64,000 nucleotides of DNA from positions 5,684 through 69,683 of the forward strand of contig JADJOY010000013.1 in NCBI GenBank assembly GCA_016713535.1, written 5' to 3'. Shown piece by piece: positions 1 through 9,571 of this stretch (position 1 is its first letter; each line of letters opens with the position of its first letter). A program made the position numbers and the translations under genes. Below the pieces are notes generated by a model, which was not told the origin of the DNA, did no database searches, and was given only the letters and a program-made list of their open reading frames with translations. This stretch comes from Deltaproteobacteria bacterium (GTDB taxonomy: Bacteria > JADJOY01).

Positions 1-2
1 TC

Positions 3-1106
3 CAGGACTGGTTCCGCGCCGGCCACCGCGACCTGCCGTGGCGGCGCACCCGCGACCCGTACGCGATCTTGATCTCCGAGGCGATGCTCCAGCAGACCCG
101 CGTGGAGACGGTGATCCCGTATTACGAGCGCTTCCTCGCGAAGCTGCCGAGCTTCGCGGCGCTCGCCGCGGCGCCCCACGACGACGTGATGGCGCTGTGG
201 GCCGGGCTCGGCTACTACCGCCGCGCCGCGAGCCTCCAGGCGTGCGCGCGCGCCGTCGTCGAGCGCCACGGTGGCGAGCTGCCGCGCGACGAGGAGGCGC
301 TCCTCGCGCTCCCTGGCGTCGGCGCCTACACCGCCGGCGCCTTGCGCTCGATCGCGTTCCACGAGGAAGCGGCGCTCGTCGACGGCAACGTGGTGCGGGT
401 GCTGTCGCGGCTGTTCCGGATCCAGGACGGGCTCGGCGCCGCGCGCGCCGAGGTGTGGCGGATCGCCGGGTTGCTGGTGCGGGGCGCGCGGCCGTCCGAC
501 CTGAACCAGGGCCTGATGGAGCTGGGCGCGACGGTGTGCACGCCGCGCAAGCCGCGCTGCGAGGGGTGTCCGCTCGCGGCGCGCTGTGACGCGAAGGCGG
601 CCGGCGACGCCGAGTCGTTCCCCACGGGCAAGACCCAGAGCGCGGTGCGAGCGATGGCGCTCGAGCTCGCCTGGATCGAGCGTGACGGCGCGGTGCTGCT
701 CGTGAAGCGGCCCGCCGTCGGGCTGTGGGCGGGGCTCTGGGATCTGCCGTCCCACGAGAGCGACGTCGACGCGGGCGCGAGCCCCGGGGAGATCGCGAGC
801 CGCATCGGCTCGCGCCTCGCGCTCGCGATCGAGCTCGAGAGCGAGCTGGCGCGGTGCGTCCACGTGCTCAGCCACCGGCGTGTGGAAGCGCGGGTGTGGC
901 GAGCACGGCTCGCGAGCGAGCGGGTCGCGGAGCGCGCCGAAGAAGGCGGCGAGGCGCCGCTTCGCTGGATGCCGATCGAAGAGCCGCAAAGCCGCGGCAC
1001 CTCGACGCTCACGCGCCGCCTGTGGAAGGACGTGCTCGAGGCGCGCCGCCGCCCGGCGCTCTTCGACGCCGCGGCTCCGCGGACGAGAGCGCGCGGACGC
1101 GAGTGA
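3..1106 (+). CDS. mutY: A/G-specific adenine glycosylase MutY (5' end outside window)
   Basis: DNA repair glycosylase that removes adenine mispaired with 8-oxoguanine or guanine. The frame is open from base 3, where the protein reads QDWFRAGHRDLPWRRTRDPY, the usual MutY N-terminal region, so only the start codon and a few residues are missing. The helix-hairpin-helix reads LPGVGAYTAGA and is followed by VDGNVVRVLSR with the catalytic aspartate. The iron-sulfur cluster loop has four cysteines spaced C-x6-C-x2-C-x5-C (CTPRKPRCEGCPLAARC). The last 150 residues form the Nudix-like 8-oxoG recognition domain (LLVKRPAVGLWAGLWDLP). It converges with the next gene across a strong hairpin. The family call is secure. 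Confidence 0.95.
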   Translation, partial: QDWFRAGHRDLPWRRTRDPYAILISEAMLQQTRVETVIPYYERFLAKLPSFAALAAAPHDDVMALWAGLGYYRRAASLQACARAVVERHGGELPRDEEALLALPGVGAYTAGALRSIAFHEEAALVDGNVVRVLSRLFRIQDGLGAARAEVWRIAGLLVRGARPSDLNQGLMELGATVCTPRKPRCEGCPLAARCDAKAAGDAESFPTGKTQSAVRAMALELAWIERDGAVLLVKRPAVGLWAGLWDLPSHESDVDAGASPGEIASRIGSRLALAIELESELARCVHVLSHRRVEARVWRARLASERVAERAEEGGEAPLRWMPIEEPQSRGTSTLTRRLWKDVLEARRRPALFDAAAPRTRARGRE

Positions 1107-1148
1107 GCGCGCTCGATCGCTGCAGCGGGCTTCGTCGGCTGCGAGAGC

Positions 1149-1169
1149 GGGCGGGCACAGGGCCCGCCC
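1149..1169. terminator. GC hairpin between convergent genes
   Basis: A perfect 8-bp stem GGGCGGGC/GCCCGCCC with a 5-nt loop lies between the convergent mutY and CinA-domain genes. There is no T-run on either side. It could end transcription from both directions, or be one of the dispersed intergenic hairpins seen elsewhere in the window. Confidence 0.45.
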
Positions 1170-1217
1170 CTACCCTCGTCACATCGGGCGCGCGGCTCGT
1201 CTGCTTCCGCGACCTGG

Positions 1218-1946
1218 CTACCCCGTCTTCACCACCCACTCGGGCGGGATGCGAGCGAGGAGCGAGGTGAAGCCACGCTCGAGGAGCGCCGCGTCGCGCG
1301 ACTCGACGGTGACCATCACCTTGTACTCGTCGAAGTTCCACGTCGGGTAGCTGCCGATGTCGATCCCGGGGAACTCGTTCACCACGGCGGTGAGCGTGTC
1401 CGCGATCGCGCTCTCGAACGCGTTGACGTAGAGCCGCTTGAGGTGGAAGGGCTCGTCGCGGAAGCGCTCGCGGATGGCGTGGAACTTCTGCTCGAGGATC
1501 TCGGGCACGCCGGGCAGCACGTAGACGTTGTGGAAGAGCACCACCGGGTAGAAGAGCCCCTCGGCCTCGACCAGCTCGGCGCCGTCGGGCACCAGGGCCA
1601 TGCGCAGCCGCGCCGTGCTCACCTCGCCCTGGTAGTGCTTGCGCAGGATCGCCTCGAGCACCGGGTGGTGGACCGCGGTGACGCCGAAGCCGTGGCTGAT
1701 GCCGTCCATCGTCACGTCGTCGTGGGTCGGTCCCACGCCACCCGAGGTGAACACGAAGTCGTGGGAATCGGAGAGGGCGCGTGCCTCGCGCCCGATGGTC
1801 TCGACGTCGTCGAGGATCGACACGATGCGCGCCACCTGCACCCCGAGGGCGCGCAGCTCGCGGCACAGGAAGTACGAGTTCCGGTCGTGGACCTTGCCCG
1901 ACAGGACCTCGTTACCGATGACCAGGATCGCGGCGGTTCGCGGCAT
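1218..1946 (-). CDS. CinA N-terminal / molybdopterin-binding (MoCF) domain protein
   Basis: A 242-residue protein of the MoaB/Mog-like fold used in CinA N-terminal domains and archaeal-type FAD synthetases. Visible signatures are the N-terminal strand ILVIGNEVLSGKVHDRNS and the glycine-rich FTSGGVGPTHDDVTMDGI substrate loop. The C-terminal nicotinamide-nucleotide amidase domain of full CinA is absent, so this is a stand-alone domain. Possible roles are pyrophosphatase activity on nucleotide adducts or a cofactor function, and the sequence does not decide between them. It converges with mutY. The start ATG follows a weak ribosome site. Confidence 0.85.
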   Translation of the reverse strand: MPRTAAILVIGNEVLSGKVHDRNSYFLCRELRALGVQVARIVSILDDVETIGREARALSDSHDFVFTSGGVGPTHDDVTMDGISHGFGVTAVHHPVLEAILRKHYQGEVSTARLRMALVPDGAELVEAEGLFYPVVLFHNVYVLPGVPEILEQKFHAIRERFRDEPFHLKRLYVNAFESAIADTLTAVVNEFPGIDIGSYPTWNFDEYKVMVTVESRDAALLERGFTSLLARIPPEWVVKTG

Positions 1947-2070
1947 CGCGGCGGCTCGTGCGGGGCGCGCCGTGAGCCGCGCGCCGCGCCCGAGTCTACG
2001 CGAGGGCCGCGACCCTCGTCACACCGGCGGAGCGTGCTCGCGCGCGGCCGCTCGCCGCCGCGCGCGACGA

Positions 2071-2748
2071 TCAGTAGCTGCGGGTCGGCGGCGGCACGTA
2101 CTTGGGGGCCGCGAGCAACGCGTAGGTGAGCCCCATGTGCCAGTTGAGCACGGGGATGCCGTCGGTCGCGCCGATCGTGAACTCGGTGCCCACCGAGAGG
2201 TCGCGGTTGAACGCGATGTCGCCGCCGAGCACGAAGCCGAAGATCGCGTCGGTGCTGCTGTCGTCGGAATCATCGAGGCTCGCGTGGGTGAACCCCACCG
2301 AGAAGCCCGCGTAAGGCGTGAGGCCGAGGTTGCCCGACTCGAAGCGGTGCCCGACCAGCGGCCCGAAGGCGAGGCTCTCGGAGTCGATGTCGCCGATGCC
2401 GATGTCGAGGGCGCCGAACACGGAGAGCAGCACCGGCATCTGGTTCGACTGCTCGAGGACCTGGAACTTGGTGCCGAAGCCGAACTGGAACTCGTCGGCG
2501 TCACCGAAGGCGCCGCCGAGCTGGGCGCTCACCGACATCTGGTCGAGGACGCTGTAGCGGCCGCGGATCATGAGCGCCACGTCGGTGAAGTCGAGATCGC
2601 CGTCGTGGATCACGCCGATCGTGGGATAGAGGATGAAGGTGCCGGCGGGCTCGACCTGCGGGCGCTGGGCCGGCACGGCGAACTGGGCGTGCGCGGTGCC
2701 GGCGAGCGCGGCGCACGTGACGAGACAGAGTGCTGCGATCCGTTTCAT
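2071..2748 (-). CDS. Predicted outer-membrane beta-barrel protein
   Basis: A 225-residue exported protein. The start was chosen because AGGAGAG sits about 8 bases upstream and the ATG opens a clean signal peptide (KRIAALCLVTCAALAGTAHA). The mature part consists of alternating amphipathic stretches such as FQFGFGTKF and LGLTPYAGFSVGFTHA, with many glycines and aromatics and a C-terminal aromatic strand, typical of small outer-membrane barrels. No specific family was recognised, and the ligand or role is unknown. An enormous overlapping open frame runs through this gene, but its upstream part is antisense to other genes. Confidence 0.7.
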   Translation of the reverse strand: MKRIAALCLVTCAALAGTAHAQFAVPAQRPQVEPAGTFILYPTIGVIHDGDLDFTDVALMIRGRYSVLDQMSVSAQLGGAFGDADEFQFGFGTKFQVLEQSNQMPVLLSVFGALDIGIGDIDSESLAFGPLVGHRFESGNLGLTPYAGFSVGFTHASLDDSDDSSTDAIFGFVLGGDIAFNRDLSVGTEFTIGATDGIPVLNWHMGLTYALLAAPKYVPPPTRSY

Positions 2749-2873
2749 GGATGCTCTCCTCTTCCGTTCAGATCGAAGAAGCACGATCGTGGGACCGTAT
2801 TCCTCGCTGACACGGCGTGTCAATCGGTGACGCGTCGCGCCGCCTCGCGCGGCCCGGAGCGCGCTCACGCCGC

Positions 2874-5412
2874 TCAGCCACCCCCGGCGACCCGCCCCAG
2901 CCATCGGCTCACCTGGGTCCGCGCGCGCCGGCGGAACGCGAGGTCGAGGGTCATCCACTCGAGCGTCTGCTTCATGCCCTGGTCGGTCTCGGGGAGGGGG
3001 TGCTTCGCGAAGAAGACGCGCACCTCCTTCAGCGCCTCCGGCGTACCGAGCTCGGGAATGGCGTCGGCGATGCGCTTCCACATGTAGGTCACGGCGCGTG
3101 CGTTGAGGGCGTCGAAGCCGTGCTGCAGGAAGTGCCAGGCATGCGAGCGCGCCGCCGGGTTGCGGAAGAGCCGCATGTAGACGAACGCCAGGTCCTGGGA
3201 GCGGATGGAGTCGGTGAGCGTCTCCTCGAGGAGGTGGCGCACCAGCCCCGGGTCCTCGAAGTCCGCGCGCGCGAGCAGCAGATGACGCTCGAGCTGGGGC
3301 GTCGAGGCGACGCGGCGCTGCTTGTCGAGCCGATCGGAGGAGCTTCGCGTCGCCACGGCGCGCGGCGATCCGGAGGGCGACCGGCAAGAGCTCGGGATCG
3401 ATCGAGCGCGGCGACACGATCGCGCGGCGCCCGGCGCCCTCCATGGTGTCGCGGACGGCGGGATCGCGCACGAGATCTCCGAGCACGTCCACGACCACGG
3501 CGCGCGCCATGCGCCGCTCCTCGGGCTCGCGGCGCGAGCCCTGGACGCCGAGCTCGGCGAGGCGCGCCCGGAACACCTCGTCGATCCAGGCGTGGTAGCG
3601 CGGGCGCAGCTCGGCGGGGACGATGCCGTCGTCGAGGGCGCGCAGGAACGAGGCCGCGCGCCCCAGCACCACCGGGTTGGGCTCGTCGCCGAGGCGCGCG
3701 ACCACGTCGAGGACGCGGCCCACGTCGACGGCGCCGGTGCGCGCGAACGCGGCGAGGTCGCCGAGCAAGCCAGCGCGCTCGGCGGGCTCGAGGCCCGGAA
3801 ACGCCTCGGTCAGGGCGTGCAGTGTCTCGGGATCGTAGGCGGTGCGATAGAACCCGCCGGAGCTGGCGTTGGCGATCACCCACTCCGAGCCGCCGTCGGC
3901 GAGCGTCACGTCGACGGCCGCGCGGTCGAGCAGCACGGCCTGGACCTGGCGCTCGGTGCGCAGCACCACCGGCACCTGCCAGGTCGCGGCGCGCTTCGAC
4001 GCGCCCTTCGAGCTCCACGAGAAGCGCGACTGCGCGAGGCGCACGCGCCCCGCGCGGCGCCGCGCGGTGACGGTGGGAAATCCGGGGGCCTCGATCCACT
4101 CGCGCAGCAGCCGCGAGACGTCCTGGCCGGACGCCTCGCCGAGCGCGCGCCACAGGTCCTCGCCGGTGGCGTTGCCGTCGGCGTGGCGGCGGATGTAGGC
4201 ACGGATGCCGTCGCGCATCACGTCGCGGCCGAGATAGCTCTCGAGCATGCGCAGCACCGCGCCGCCCTTGTCGTAGGTGATCGCGTCGAAGGTCTGGACG
4301 ATCTCGGCGACGGTCTCCGACTGGTTGCGGATCGGGTGCGTGCTCTCGAGCCCGTCGAGGTGGAACGCCTCCTCCTTGGTGGCCTCGAAGGCGGTCCAGA
4401 CGTGCCACTCGGGATAGAGGTCGTCGAGGATGCGCTCGGCGATCCAGGTGGCGAAGCTCTCGTTCAGCCACAGGTCCGACCACCACACCGGGGTCACCAG
4501 GTTGCCGAACCACTGGTGCGCGAGCTCGTGGGTGATGATGTTCGCGATGTCGCGGAGCTGGGCGATGGTGATGGTGCGCGGGTCGAGGAGCAGCGCGGCC
4601 TCGCGGTAGGTGATGCAGCCGGCGTTCTCCATCGCGCCGGCGGCAAAGTCGGGCACCGCGACGTGGTCCACCTTGCCGAACGGGTACGGGATGTCGAAGT
4701 AGCGCTCGAGCGCGGCGAGGGTCTCGCACGCCAGCCCGAGCGCGGTGGCGGCGAGGTGCTCACGGCCGCGTGGCGCGAGCACGCGCACCGGCGTCGAGCC
4801 GACGTAACGCGTGGGGCTGGCCACCCACGGCCCCGCGCACACCGCCACCAGGTAGGTCGGCATGGGCCGGGTGCGGTGGAAGCGCCGTCGCACGAGCCCC
4901 TTCTTGACGGGCTCGGCGGTGCGCTCGGTCTGGTTCGAGACCACCATCCAGTCGGCGGGCGCGGTCACCGCGACCTCGAACGTGGCCTTGGCGTCGGGCT
5001 CGTCGAGGCACACGAACGCGGCGCGCGCGTCGGTGGCCTCGAACTGGGTCACCACGAAGTGGTCGTCCTCGTGGCGCGCGAGGTACATGCCCGCGAGGCT
5101 CTTCTTGAGCTCGGCGGTGACCGTGAGGTCGAGGCGCGCCTTGCCGGCCGGCACCTCGGAGGCGAGCTCGAAGACGATGCTCTGGCCGTCGCGACGCGGC
5201 TTGGCGGTCACGGCGACCGCCTTGCCGGCGCCGGCCCGCAGCGAGGCGGACTTCACCTCGAGCCCCGCGCCGTGCAGCACCAGGCGGCGCGTCGGCCGGC
5301 GGACGTCGAGCTCGATCTTCTGGCGGACCGCGACCCGCCCGCTCGCCAGATCCGGGGTGAAGTCGAGGTCGTAGTGGCGAGGGATGGCGACCCGGGGCAG
5401 GCGCTCGCTCAT
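2874..5412 (-). CDS. M1-family zinc aminopeptidase, frameshifted near 3336
   Basis: Metallo-aminopeptidase of the PepN/leukotriene A4 hydrolase family that removes N-terminal residues from peptides. It has the exopeptidase motif GAMENAG and the zinc site HELAHQWFGN followed 18 residues later by NESFATW, the third ligand. The start MSERLPRV is preceded by GGAGAG. About 690 residues read in one frame. Near 3336-3341 one extra base shifts the frame, and the second frame continues as RLDKQRRVASTPQLERH through an ERAP1-like helical C-terminal domain to 2874. Total length of about 846 residues is normal for the family. The break lies in a run of alternating C and T and may be a sequencing error rather than inactivation. 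Confidence 0.88.
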
Positions 5413-5574
5413 GGCGATGGCTCTCCGCAAATGCGCAACGTGGGGCCGACCGCTCGCGCGGCGGGCCAAGACCCGCATTATCCACGAAGAGCGAGCGATC
5501 GTCCGCTGGACGCGCGATGATGGCCGTCCGCTCACCCTTCTCCCCTCGCGCCGGACTCGGCCACAATCCTCGCC

Positions 5575-6312
5575 ATGCGCGTGCTGACCTGGAACGTCCA
5601 CAAGGGCATCGGCGGGCTCGATCGCCGCTACGACCCCGACCGCGTGGTGGAGGTGATCCGCCACCACCAGCCCGACGTGGTGATGCTCCAGGAGATCGAC
5701 GAGGACGTGCCGCGCTCGCGCCATCACCGCCAGGTCGACGTGCTGGGCGCCGCGTGCGGGTACGACCACCGCGCGTTCGCCCCCAACGTGAAGCTGCGGC
5801 GCGGCCACTACGGCAACGCCACGCTGTCGCGCTATCCGATCGTGCACACCGTCAACGTGAACCTGACGCTCAGGCCCAAGAAGGCGCGCGGCGCGCTCAT
5901 CACCGAGGTCGCCGTGCCGGTCGACGAGCACCGCTACTCGGTCCACTTCGCCAACTGGCACCTCGGGCTCTCGGCGCTCGAGCGCCGCTGGCAGGCCGTA
6001 CAGCTCGTCTCGGCGCAGGCCATCTCTCACCTCAACCAGCGCAGCCGCTTGGTGATCGCGGGCGACGCCAACGACTGGTCCGGGGCCGTGGGGCGGTGGC
6101 TGGTGAAGCGTGCGGGCTTCACCGGCGCGTCGCGGATCGGTCTGCGGCGCACCCCGACCTGGCCGGCGTGGCGACCGGTGGGCGCACTCGACGCCGTGTA
6201 CGTGCGCGGCCCGCTCCACTTCCGCCATCACTTCACGTCGCGCCTCAAGCTCGCCCGCGAGGCGTCCGACCACCTGCCGCTGATCGTCGACCTCGAGCTC
6301 GAGCCGCGCTAG
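5575..6312 (+). CDS. Endonuclease/exonuclease/phosphatase (EEP) family hydrolase
   Basis: A 245-residue metal-dependent phosphoesterase of the DNase I-like fold. Motifs run in the family order: TWNVHKG at the N-terminus, the metal-binding glutamate in MLQEIDED, NWHLGL, GDANDW and the terminal SDHLPL histidine. There is no signal peptide, so it is probably cytoplasmic. Such proteins act on nucleic acids, phospholipids or sugar phosphates, and the substrate cannot be read from sequence. It is transcribed divergently from the M1 peptidase across a 162-bp gap. Confidence 0.85.
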   Translation: MRVLTWNVHKGIGGLDRRYDPDRVVEVIRHHQPDVVMLQEIDEDVPRSRHHRQVDVLGAACGYDHRAFAPNVKLRRGHYGNATLSRYPIVHTVNVNLTLRPKKARGALITEVAVPVDEHRYSVHFANWHLGLSALERRWQAVQLVSAQAISHLNQRSRLVIAGDANDWSGAVGRWLVKRAGFTGASRIGLRRTPTWPAWRPVGALDAVYVRGPLHFRHHFTSRLKLAREASDHLPLIVDLELEPR

Positions 6313-6356
6313 GCGCCTGTTGCGCGCCCTACGCGCACCGGGCCCCTGGGCCCCGG

Positions 6357-6418
6357 CGACGGGGGATGGAACCCCCGTCGCTACGATCGCCCTCGCGGGG
6401 GGCTCCGCCCCCCCGCGG
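6357..6418. repeat. Paired GC hairpins of the dispersed intergenic family
   Basis: Two adjacent perfect stems lie between convergent genes: CGACGGGGG/CCCCCGTCG around a 6-nt loop, then a GCGGGGGGC-type stem. The spacer carries the recurring GTCGCTACGA motif. The same arrangement, inverted, occurs near 26769-26838, which makes this a dispersed repeat rather than a unique terminator. Confidence 0.7.
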
Positions 6419-6449
6419 CGTGCCGCGACCGGCCGTGATCGCCCGACCT

Positions 6450-8402
6450 TCACCCCGTCGGCGACGCGCGCCGCAGCATCCAGCCGTAGAGCGCCACGAC
6501 CGACGCCACGAAGCCGGCGAGCCCGAGCCACGGCGCCGCCGCGAAACCCTCGGACACCAGCGCCAGCGGCGCCTCGCTCGAGAGCCCCACGATCAGCCCG
6601 GCGTTGAGGACACCCCACAGGCTCTCGCCCACGATGAGCCCGGAGGCGACCAGGGTGCCGAGGCGCCCGGCGCGCGCCGGGTCGGGCGCGGTGCGGATGC
6701 GGCGCGCGTAGAGCTCGGAGAGCACGGCGCCGACCACCACCGCGAAGGTCGCCGACATCGGCAGGTAGATGCCGATCCCGACCGCGAGCGGCGGCACCCG
6801 CACCCAGCGCAGCGCGCCCATCGCGGCGTCGAGGCCGATCAGCGCCACGCCGACACCCGCGCCGACGGCGATCATCCTCCACTCCAGGCTGCCGCCGATC
6901 ACTCCGTGGGCGAGCGCCGAGATCAGCGTGGCCTGCGGCGCCGGCAGCGGGTTGGGCGCCAGCACGCCGACGTTGGCGGCGCCCGCGAAGCCGTAGGCGC
7001 GCGCCAGCAGGTTGAGCACCGACGGGATCACCGCCGCGCCCGCGGCCACGCCCACGATGAGTGCCACCTGCTGGCGCATCGGCGAGGCCCCGACGAGCTG
7101 CCCGGTCTTCAGATCCTGAAGGTTGTCGTTCGAGATCGTCGCGCACGCGAACACGATCGCGGTCACGAAGAGTGCCAGCGCCACCAGCGCCGGCCGGGTC
7201 TCGGCCGTGGGCGTGACCACCGCGGCGAGCGCCGACGCACACACCACGATCGAGAGGATCCCGACCCCCGAGATCGGGCTGTTGGACGCGCCGATCAGCC
7301 CCGCCATGTAGCCGCAGATCCCGGCGATCAGGAACCCGCCGACGAGCACGAAGGGCACCGCCACGAGCGTGAGCCCGAGCGCGCTCGGCGCCAGCACCGT
7401 GGCGCGCGCGAACGTGAACGCGAGCCCGCCCGCCACCAGCAAGCACGCGACCGTGAGGGCCACGATCCACGTCGGCGCGAGGTCGCGCTCGCGATCGTCT
7501 GTGGGACCGCCGCGCCGCGACGCCGCGAGCGTCGCGACCAGCCCGCCCACCACCGGGCGCGCCAGCGTCGCGAGCGTGTAGATCGCCGCCACCGCGATCG
7601 CGCCCGCGCCGATGAAGCGCACCTGGGTGCGCCAGATCGTGAGCGTGTGCGCCGCCAGCGCCACTCCCTCGGCGGCGGGCTGCGACGCCGTGAGCAGCGG
7701 CACCGCGATCGCCCACGCGATCACGAGCCCGAGCAGCATCGCGAGCCCCACCGAGAGCCCCACGAGGTGCCCCGCGCCGAGGAGCGCGAGCGACCACGCG
7801 ACGTTGTAGCCGCTCGACGCGAGCGCGCCGACGCGGAAGAAGCCCGCGACCTCCGCCGCGGCCACGCGCGTGGCGGTCACGATCGCGAGCCCCGCGGACG
7901 CCGCCGAGCCGAGGGTCACCGCGATCAGCCCTTCGCGCGCCTCGCCGCTTGGGTCCGCGGTCTCGCCGCGGTTACCCGAGCCGACCTTGAGCACCTCGGC
8001 CGCGGCGACGCCCTCCGGGTACGGCAGGTCCGACGTCGTCACCAGCGCACGGCGCAGCGGGATCGTGAACAGCACGCCCAGCACTCCACCGCTCACGCAG
8101 ATGAGGAACGACGGCCAGAACGGGAAGCCCGTCCACCAGCCGACGATCACGAGGCCCGGCAGCACGAAGATGATCGCCGACAGGGTCCCGCCCGCCGACG
8201 CCACCGTCTGCACGATGTTGTTCTCGAGGATCGACGAGTCGCGCACCCTGCTGAGCAGCGCCATCGAGATCACCGCCGCGGGGATCGACGACGCGAACGT
8301 GAGCCCCACCTTGAGCCCCAGGTACACGTTCGCCGCGGTGAACACCGTGGTGATGAGCGCGCCCAGCACCAGCCCGCGGACGGTCAGCTCCTTCGGTTTC
8401 AT
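6450..8402 (-). CDS. Oligopeptide transporter, OPT family
   Basis: A 650-residue, almost wholly hydrophobic protein with about 15 membrane segments. It begins MKPKELTVRGLVLGALITT and contains GLKVGLTFASSIPAAVIS, LPYPEGVAAAEVLK and GYMAGLIGASNSPISGVGI, which are hallmark OPT stretches (the NPG-like and SNSPISG loops). OPT proteins import peptides or metal chelates using the proton gradient. The start was chosen at 8402 because GAGGAG precedes it and because the upstream gene ends in TGATG, sharing one base with this ATG. Translation is therefore coupled to the asparaginase gene, suggesting joint peptide and amino-acid use. Confidence 0.9.
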   Translation of the reverse strand: MKPKELTVRGLVLGALITTVFTAANVYLGLKVGLTFASSIPAAVISMALLSRVRDSSILENNIVQTVASAGGTLSAIIFVLPGLVIVGWWTGFPFWPSFLICVSGGVLGVLFTIPLRRALVTTSDLPYPEGVAAAEVLKVGSGNRGETADPSGEAREGLIAVTLGSAASAGLAIVTATRVAAAEVAGFFRVGALASSGYNVAWSLALLGAGHLVGLSVGLAMLLGLVIAWAIAVPLLTASQPAAEGVALAAHTLTIWRTQVRFIGAGAIAVAAIYTLATLARPVVGGLVATLAASRRGGPTDDRERDLAPTWIVALTVACLLVAGGLAFTFARATVLAPSALGLTLVAVPFVLVGGFLIAGICGYMAGLIGASNSPISGVGILSIVVCASALAAVVTPTAETRPALVALALFVTAIVFACATISNDNLQDLKTGQLVGASPMRQQVALIVGVAAGAAVIPSVLNLLARAYGFAGAANVGVLAPNPLPAPQATLISALAHGVIGGSLEWRMIAVGAGVGVALIGLDAAMGALRWVRVPPLAVGIGIYLPMSATFAVVVGAVLSELYARRIRTAPDPARAGRLGTLVASGLIVGESLWGVLNAGLIVGLSSEAPLALVSEGFAAAPWLGLAGFVASVVALYGWMLRRASPTG

Positions 8403-9430
8403 CACGGCTCCTCGGACGCCGTCGCAGGCGCCTCGGCGGTCCCGGCACTCACCCCACGAGCTCGGTCCGCACCCGCCCCACCACCAGGCCGCGGTGGTTG
8501 GTGCCGGACCGGCTCGGCGTAACCGGCGAGCGCGCTCCACGCCGCGTCGTCGAGCACGCCTAGGCGGCGCAGCAGTGCGAGTGCGGCGGGCTCCGCGGCG
8601 CGGGTGGCGCCGTCGTGGGCCTTCACCACCACGCCGTAGGGCTCACCGTCGGCGCCGCGCACGCCGAGGCCGTGGAGGGCCTCGGCGCCCACCTTCGCGA
8701 CCGCGCGTCCGGGCAGCGCCTCCATCAGCGCCGTGTCGATGCGGTCGCGGCCGGCCACCAGGTACGGGTGCGCCATCATGGCGTCGCGCAGCGACGCGAG
8801 CGACGCGTCGCGGCCCTGGATCAGGTCGCGGAAGAGCCGCGCGACGGCGATCATCGGCAGGTAGAACGTCACCGCGCTGCAGCCGTCGGTGCCGCTCGGG
8901 ATGTCGCGCACGCCGCTCGCCGCCTCGAGCTGGCGGCGAATGGCGCGCTGCACGAGGTGGTCGGGCTCGACGTAGCCGAGGGTGTCGACGCCGAGGTGGC
9001 GGGCCAGCGCCAGCATCCCCGCGTGCTTGCCCGAGCAGTTGTTGTGGACCGTGCGTGGCGCCTCGCCGCGAGCGGCGAGCGCGGCGGCGGCGCCCGGCTC
9101 CGCGGGCGGGTGGATGCCGCACTCGAGGTCGGCCTCGGTGCAGCCGATGCGCGCCAGCATCGCCTCGGCGAGCTCGACGTGGACCGGCTCGCCGTTGTGG
9201 GAGGCGCACATGAGCGCGAGCTCGCGGCTGCCGAACCCGAACGCCTGCGTCGCGCCCGACTCCACCGCGGCCAGGGCCTGGAACGGCTTGGCCGACGAGC
9301 GCAGGCACACCAGCCGCTCGGGATCGCCGGCCGCGAGCACCACGCGGCCCGCACCGTCCACCACGACCGCGTCGACCGCGTGCTCGGCCTCGGCGAGCGG
9401 ACCGCGCTCGACGTGCACTCGGATCTCCAT
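8402..9430 (-). CDS. L-asparaginase II family protein
   Basis: A 342-residue enzyme of the Rhizobium-type asparaginase II family (distinct from AnsA/AnsB), expected to hydrolyse asparagine to aspartate and ammonia. Recognisable blocks are LRSSAKPFQALA near the N-terminus, CASHNGEPVH, NNCSGKHAGML and GTDGCSAVTFYLP, in family order. The ATG at 9430 has GGGAGAGAG upstream. A longer in-frame start exists but lacks a ribosome site. The stop codon overlaps the start of the OPT transporter gene (TGATG), so the two form an operon. Confidence 0.9.
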   Translation of the reverse strand: MEIRVHVERGPLAEAEHAVDAVVVDGAGRVVLAAGDPERLVCLRSSAKPFQALAAVESGATQAFGFGSRELALMCASHNGEPVHVELAEAMLARIGCTEADLECGIHPPAEPGAAAALAARGEAPRTVHNNCSGKHAGMLALARHLGVDTLGYVEPDHLVQRAIRRQLEAASGVRDIPSGTDGCSAVTFYLPMIAVARLFRDLIQGRDASLASLRDAMMAHPYLVAGRDRIDTALMEALPGRAVAKVGAEALHGLGVRGADGEPYGVVVKAHDGATRAAEPAALALLRRLGVLDDAAWSALAGYAEPVRHQPPRPGGGAGADRARGVSAGTAEAPATASEEP

Positions 9431-9571
9431 CCGCTCTCTCCCTCGGCTCGTGCGCGAGCCAGAGCCACCGCGAACCACGGGCTACAATGGCGCCCGCCGC
9501 GATCCTAGCGCGAGCCGGCCGGCGCGGACCGCCCGCGTCCCCGCGGCGCCGCTCGAGACACCCCGCACATC

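Noticed and set aside
2071-7797. A 1908-codon open frame on the minus strand
   Set aside because: It fuses the outer-membrane protein, part of the M1 peptidase and antisense of the EEP and OPT regions. Stop codons are rare at this G+C content. Only the two real genes within it show family motifs.
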